This document shows, piece after piece, positions 4,600 to 5,000 of a DNA stretch of 5,000 nucleotides. Position 1 is the stretch's first letter. Every line of letters begins with the position of its first letter. The position numbers were made by a program, and so were the translations under genes. This DNA comes from Actinomycetota bacterium (lineage in GTDB: Bacteria > Actinomycetota > UBA4738 > HRBIN12). The stretch spans positions 1 to 5,000 of the forward strand of contig SIRV01000136.1 of the NCBI GenBank assembly GCA_004366195.1, written 5' to 3'. Under the pieces are notes generated by a model that was not told where the DNA came from, did no database searches, and worked only from the letters and a program-made list of their open reading frames with translations.

Positions 4600-5000
4600 A
4601 TGCGTCGGACGATCGTGGTCGCGGTGGCGAGCGCGCTCGCGCTCGTGGGCGTCGCCTGCGGAGGGGGCGGCGATGGCGGTGGGGGCACGACCGAGCTGAA
4701 CGCGCTCGTGTGGTGCGACCACACCGACCCGGAGCTGCTCCGCCCCTTCGAGGAGGCCAACGGCGTCAAGGTCAACGTGAAGGACTACGAGGGGACCGGC
4801 GTCGCCCTCGGGATCCTCGAGCAGTCCCAGCCCGGCGACTGGGACGTGTTCGTGGTGGACTCGGTGGATGTCCCCCGCGTGGCCGAGGCCGGGTGGCTCG
4901 CGGAGCTGAACCCGGACGACTTCCCCTGGGACGACTTCTTCCCCGCCGTGCGGATGCCGGAGATGCACTACGTGGACGGGAAGCTGTACGCCGTCCCGGA
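4600..5000 (+). CDS. ABC transporter substrate-binding lipoprotein, PotD-like (partial, cut at right edge)
   Basis: The first 133 codons of a periplasmic-type binding protein are visible; the frame is still open at the window end. The N-terminus is a lipoprotein signal peptide: basic MRRT, a hydrophobic stretch (5-18), then VGVAC with the lipid-modified cysteine at C20, followed by a flexible Gly-rich linker (21-29). The mature part starts with LNALVWCDHTDPELLRPFEE, followed later by KVNVKDYEGTG, WDVFVVDSVDVPRVAEAGWL and, near the edge, a GKLYAVP motif. This succession matches bacterial extracellular solute-binding proteins of the spermidine/putrescine (PotD/PotF) group. The protein would be anchored outside the cytoplasmic membrane and deliver ligand to an ABC permease, presumably encoded further right. 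Ligand-binding residues mostly lie beyond the edge, so polyamine specificity is not proven; related proteins bind other small organic cations or amino compounds. It follows the PucR gene by 106 bases on the same strand. Confidence 0.85.
   Translation, partial: MRRTIVVAVASALALVGVACGGGGDGGGGTTELNALVWCDHTDPELLRPFEEANGVKVNVKDYEGTGVALGILEQSQPGDWDVFVVDSVDVPRVAEAGWLAELNPDDFPWDDFFPAVRMPEMHYVDGKLYAVP

Noticed and set aside
2325..4775. 816-codon minus-strand open frame
   Set aside because: It is antisense to the lipoprotein and PucR genes, overlaps tadA in the wrong frame and ends in the tRNA. The composition is typical of a shadow frame and no motif is recognisable.
4411..4968. 185-codon minus-strand frame over the lipoprotein start
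   Set aside because: It is antisense to a gene with a clear ribosome binding site, signal peptide and lipobox, and it reads through the palindrome. It is His/Arg-rich without domains.
1..5000. CRISPR arrays, insertion sequences, riboswitches or tandem repeats
   Set aside because: No regularly spaced repeats, transposase frames, terminal inverted repeats or recognisable riboswitch core were seen.

Overview
The window is very GC-rich, with third codon positions almost always G or C. It also has GTG starts, leaderless-looking promoters and a PucR-type regulator. Together these point to a high-GC actinobacterium (Actinomycetota). No feature here fixes a genus.

Layout from left to right. (1) Positions 1-62 carry the 5' end of a minus-strand gene that runs off the left edge. 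(2) A complete plus-strand metal-dependent amidohydrolase of the YtcJ / Amidohydro_3 type fills 142-1773 behind a clear GGAGGG ribosome binding site. (3) Converging on it from the right is a decayed type II toxin-antitoxin locus on the minus strand. The Phd/YefM-type antitoxin (1944-2225) is intact. The PIN-domain VapC toxin (about 1774-1942) keeps only its N-terminal third, has a frameshift near 1848-1870, and stops where the amidohydrolase ends. (4) A minus-strand tRNA-Ser(CGA) with encoded CCA lies at 2288-2379, followed by a strong terminator-like hairpin at 2254-2280. (5) The minus-strand tRNA adenosine deaminase gene tadA is at 2453-2908. (6) Divergent from it, a PucR-family regulator occupies 2979-4493. 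(7) A long imperfect palindrome (4498-4540) separates it from a plus-strand lipoprotein, the substrate-binding subunit of a PotD/spermidine-putrescine-type ABC transporter. That gene starts at 4600 and is cut by the right edge.

How the genes fit together. tadA and tRNA-Ser are housekeeping translation genes on one strand. The PucR regulator and the PotD-like lipoprotein read in the same direction and probably belong to a polyamine or amino-compound uptake and catabolism locus that continues to the right, with PucR as the likely local activator. The toxin-antitoxin remnant lies on the 3' side of the tRNA gene, where accessory DNA often accumulates, but no integrase or att duplication is visible.

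I found no convincing undescribed multi-gene system. The points most worth a second look are the orphaned antitoxin with its broken toxin, the recurrent -10-to-start spacing that suggests leaderless transcripts (and an almost leaderless tRNA), and the long palindrome between the regulator and the transporter gene.
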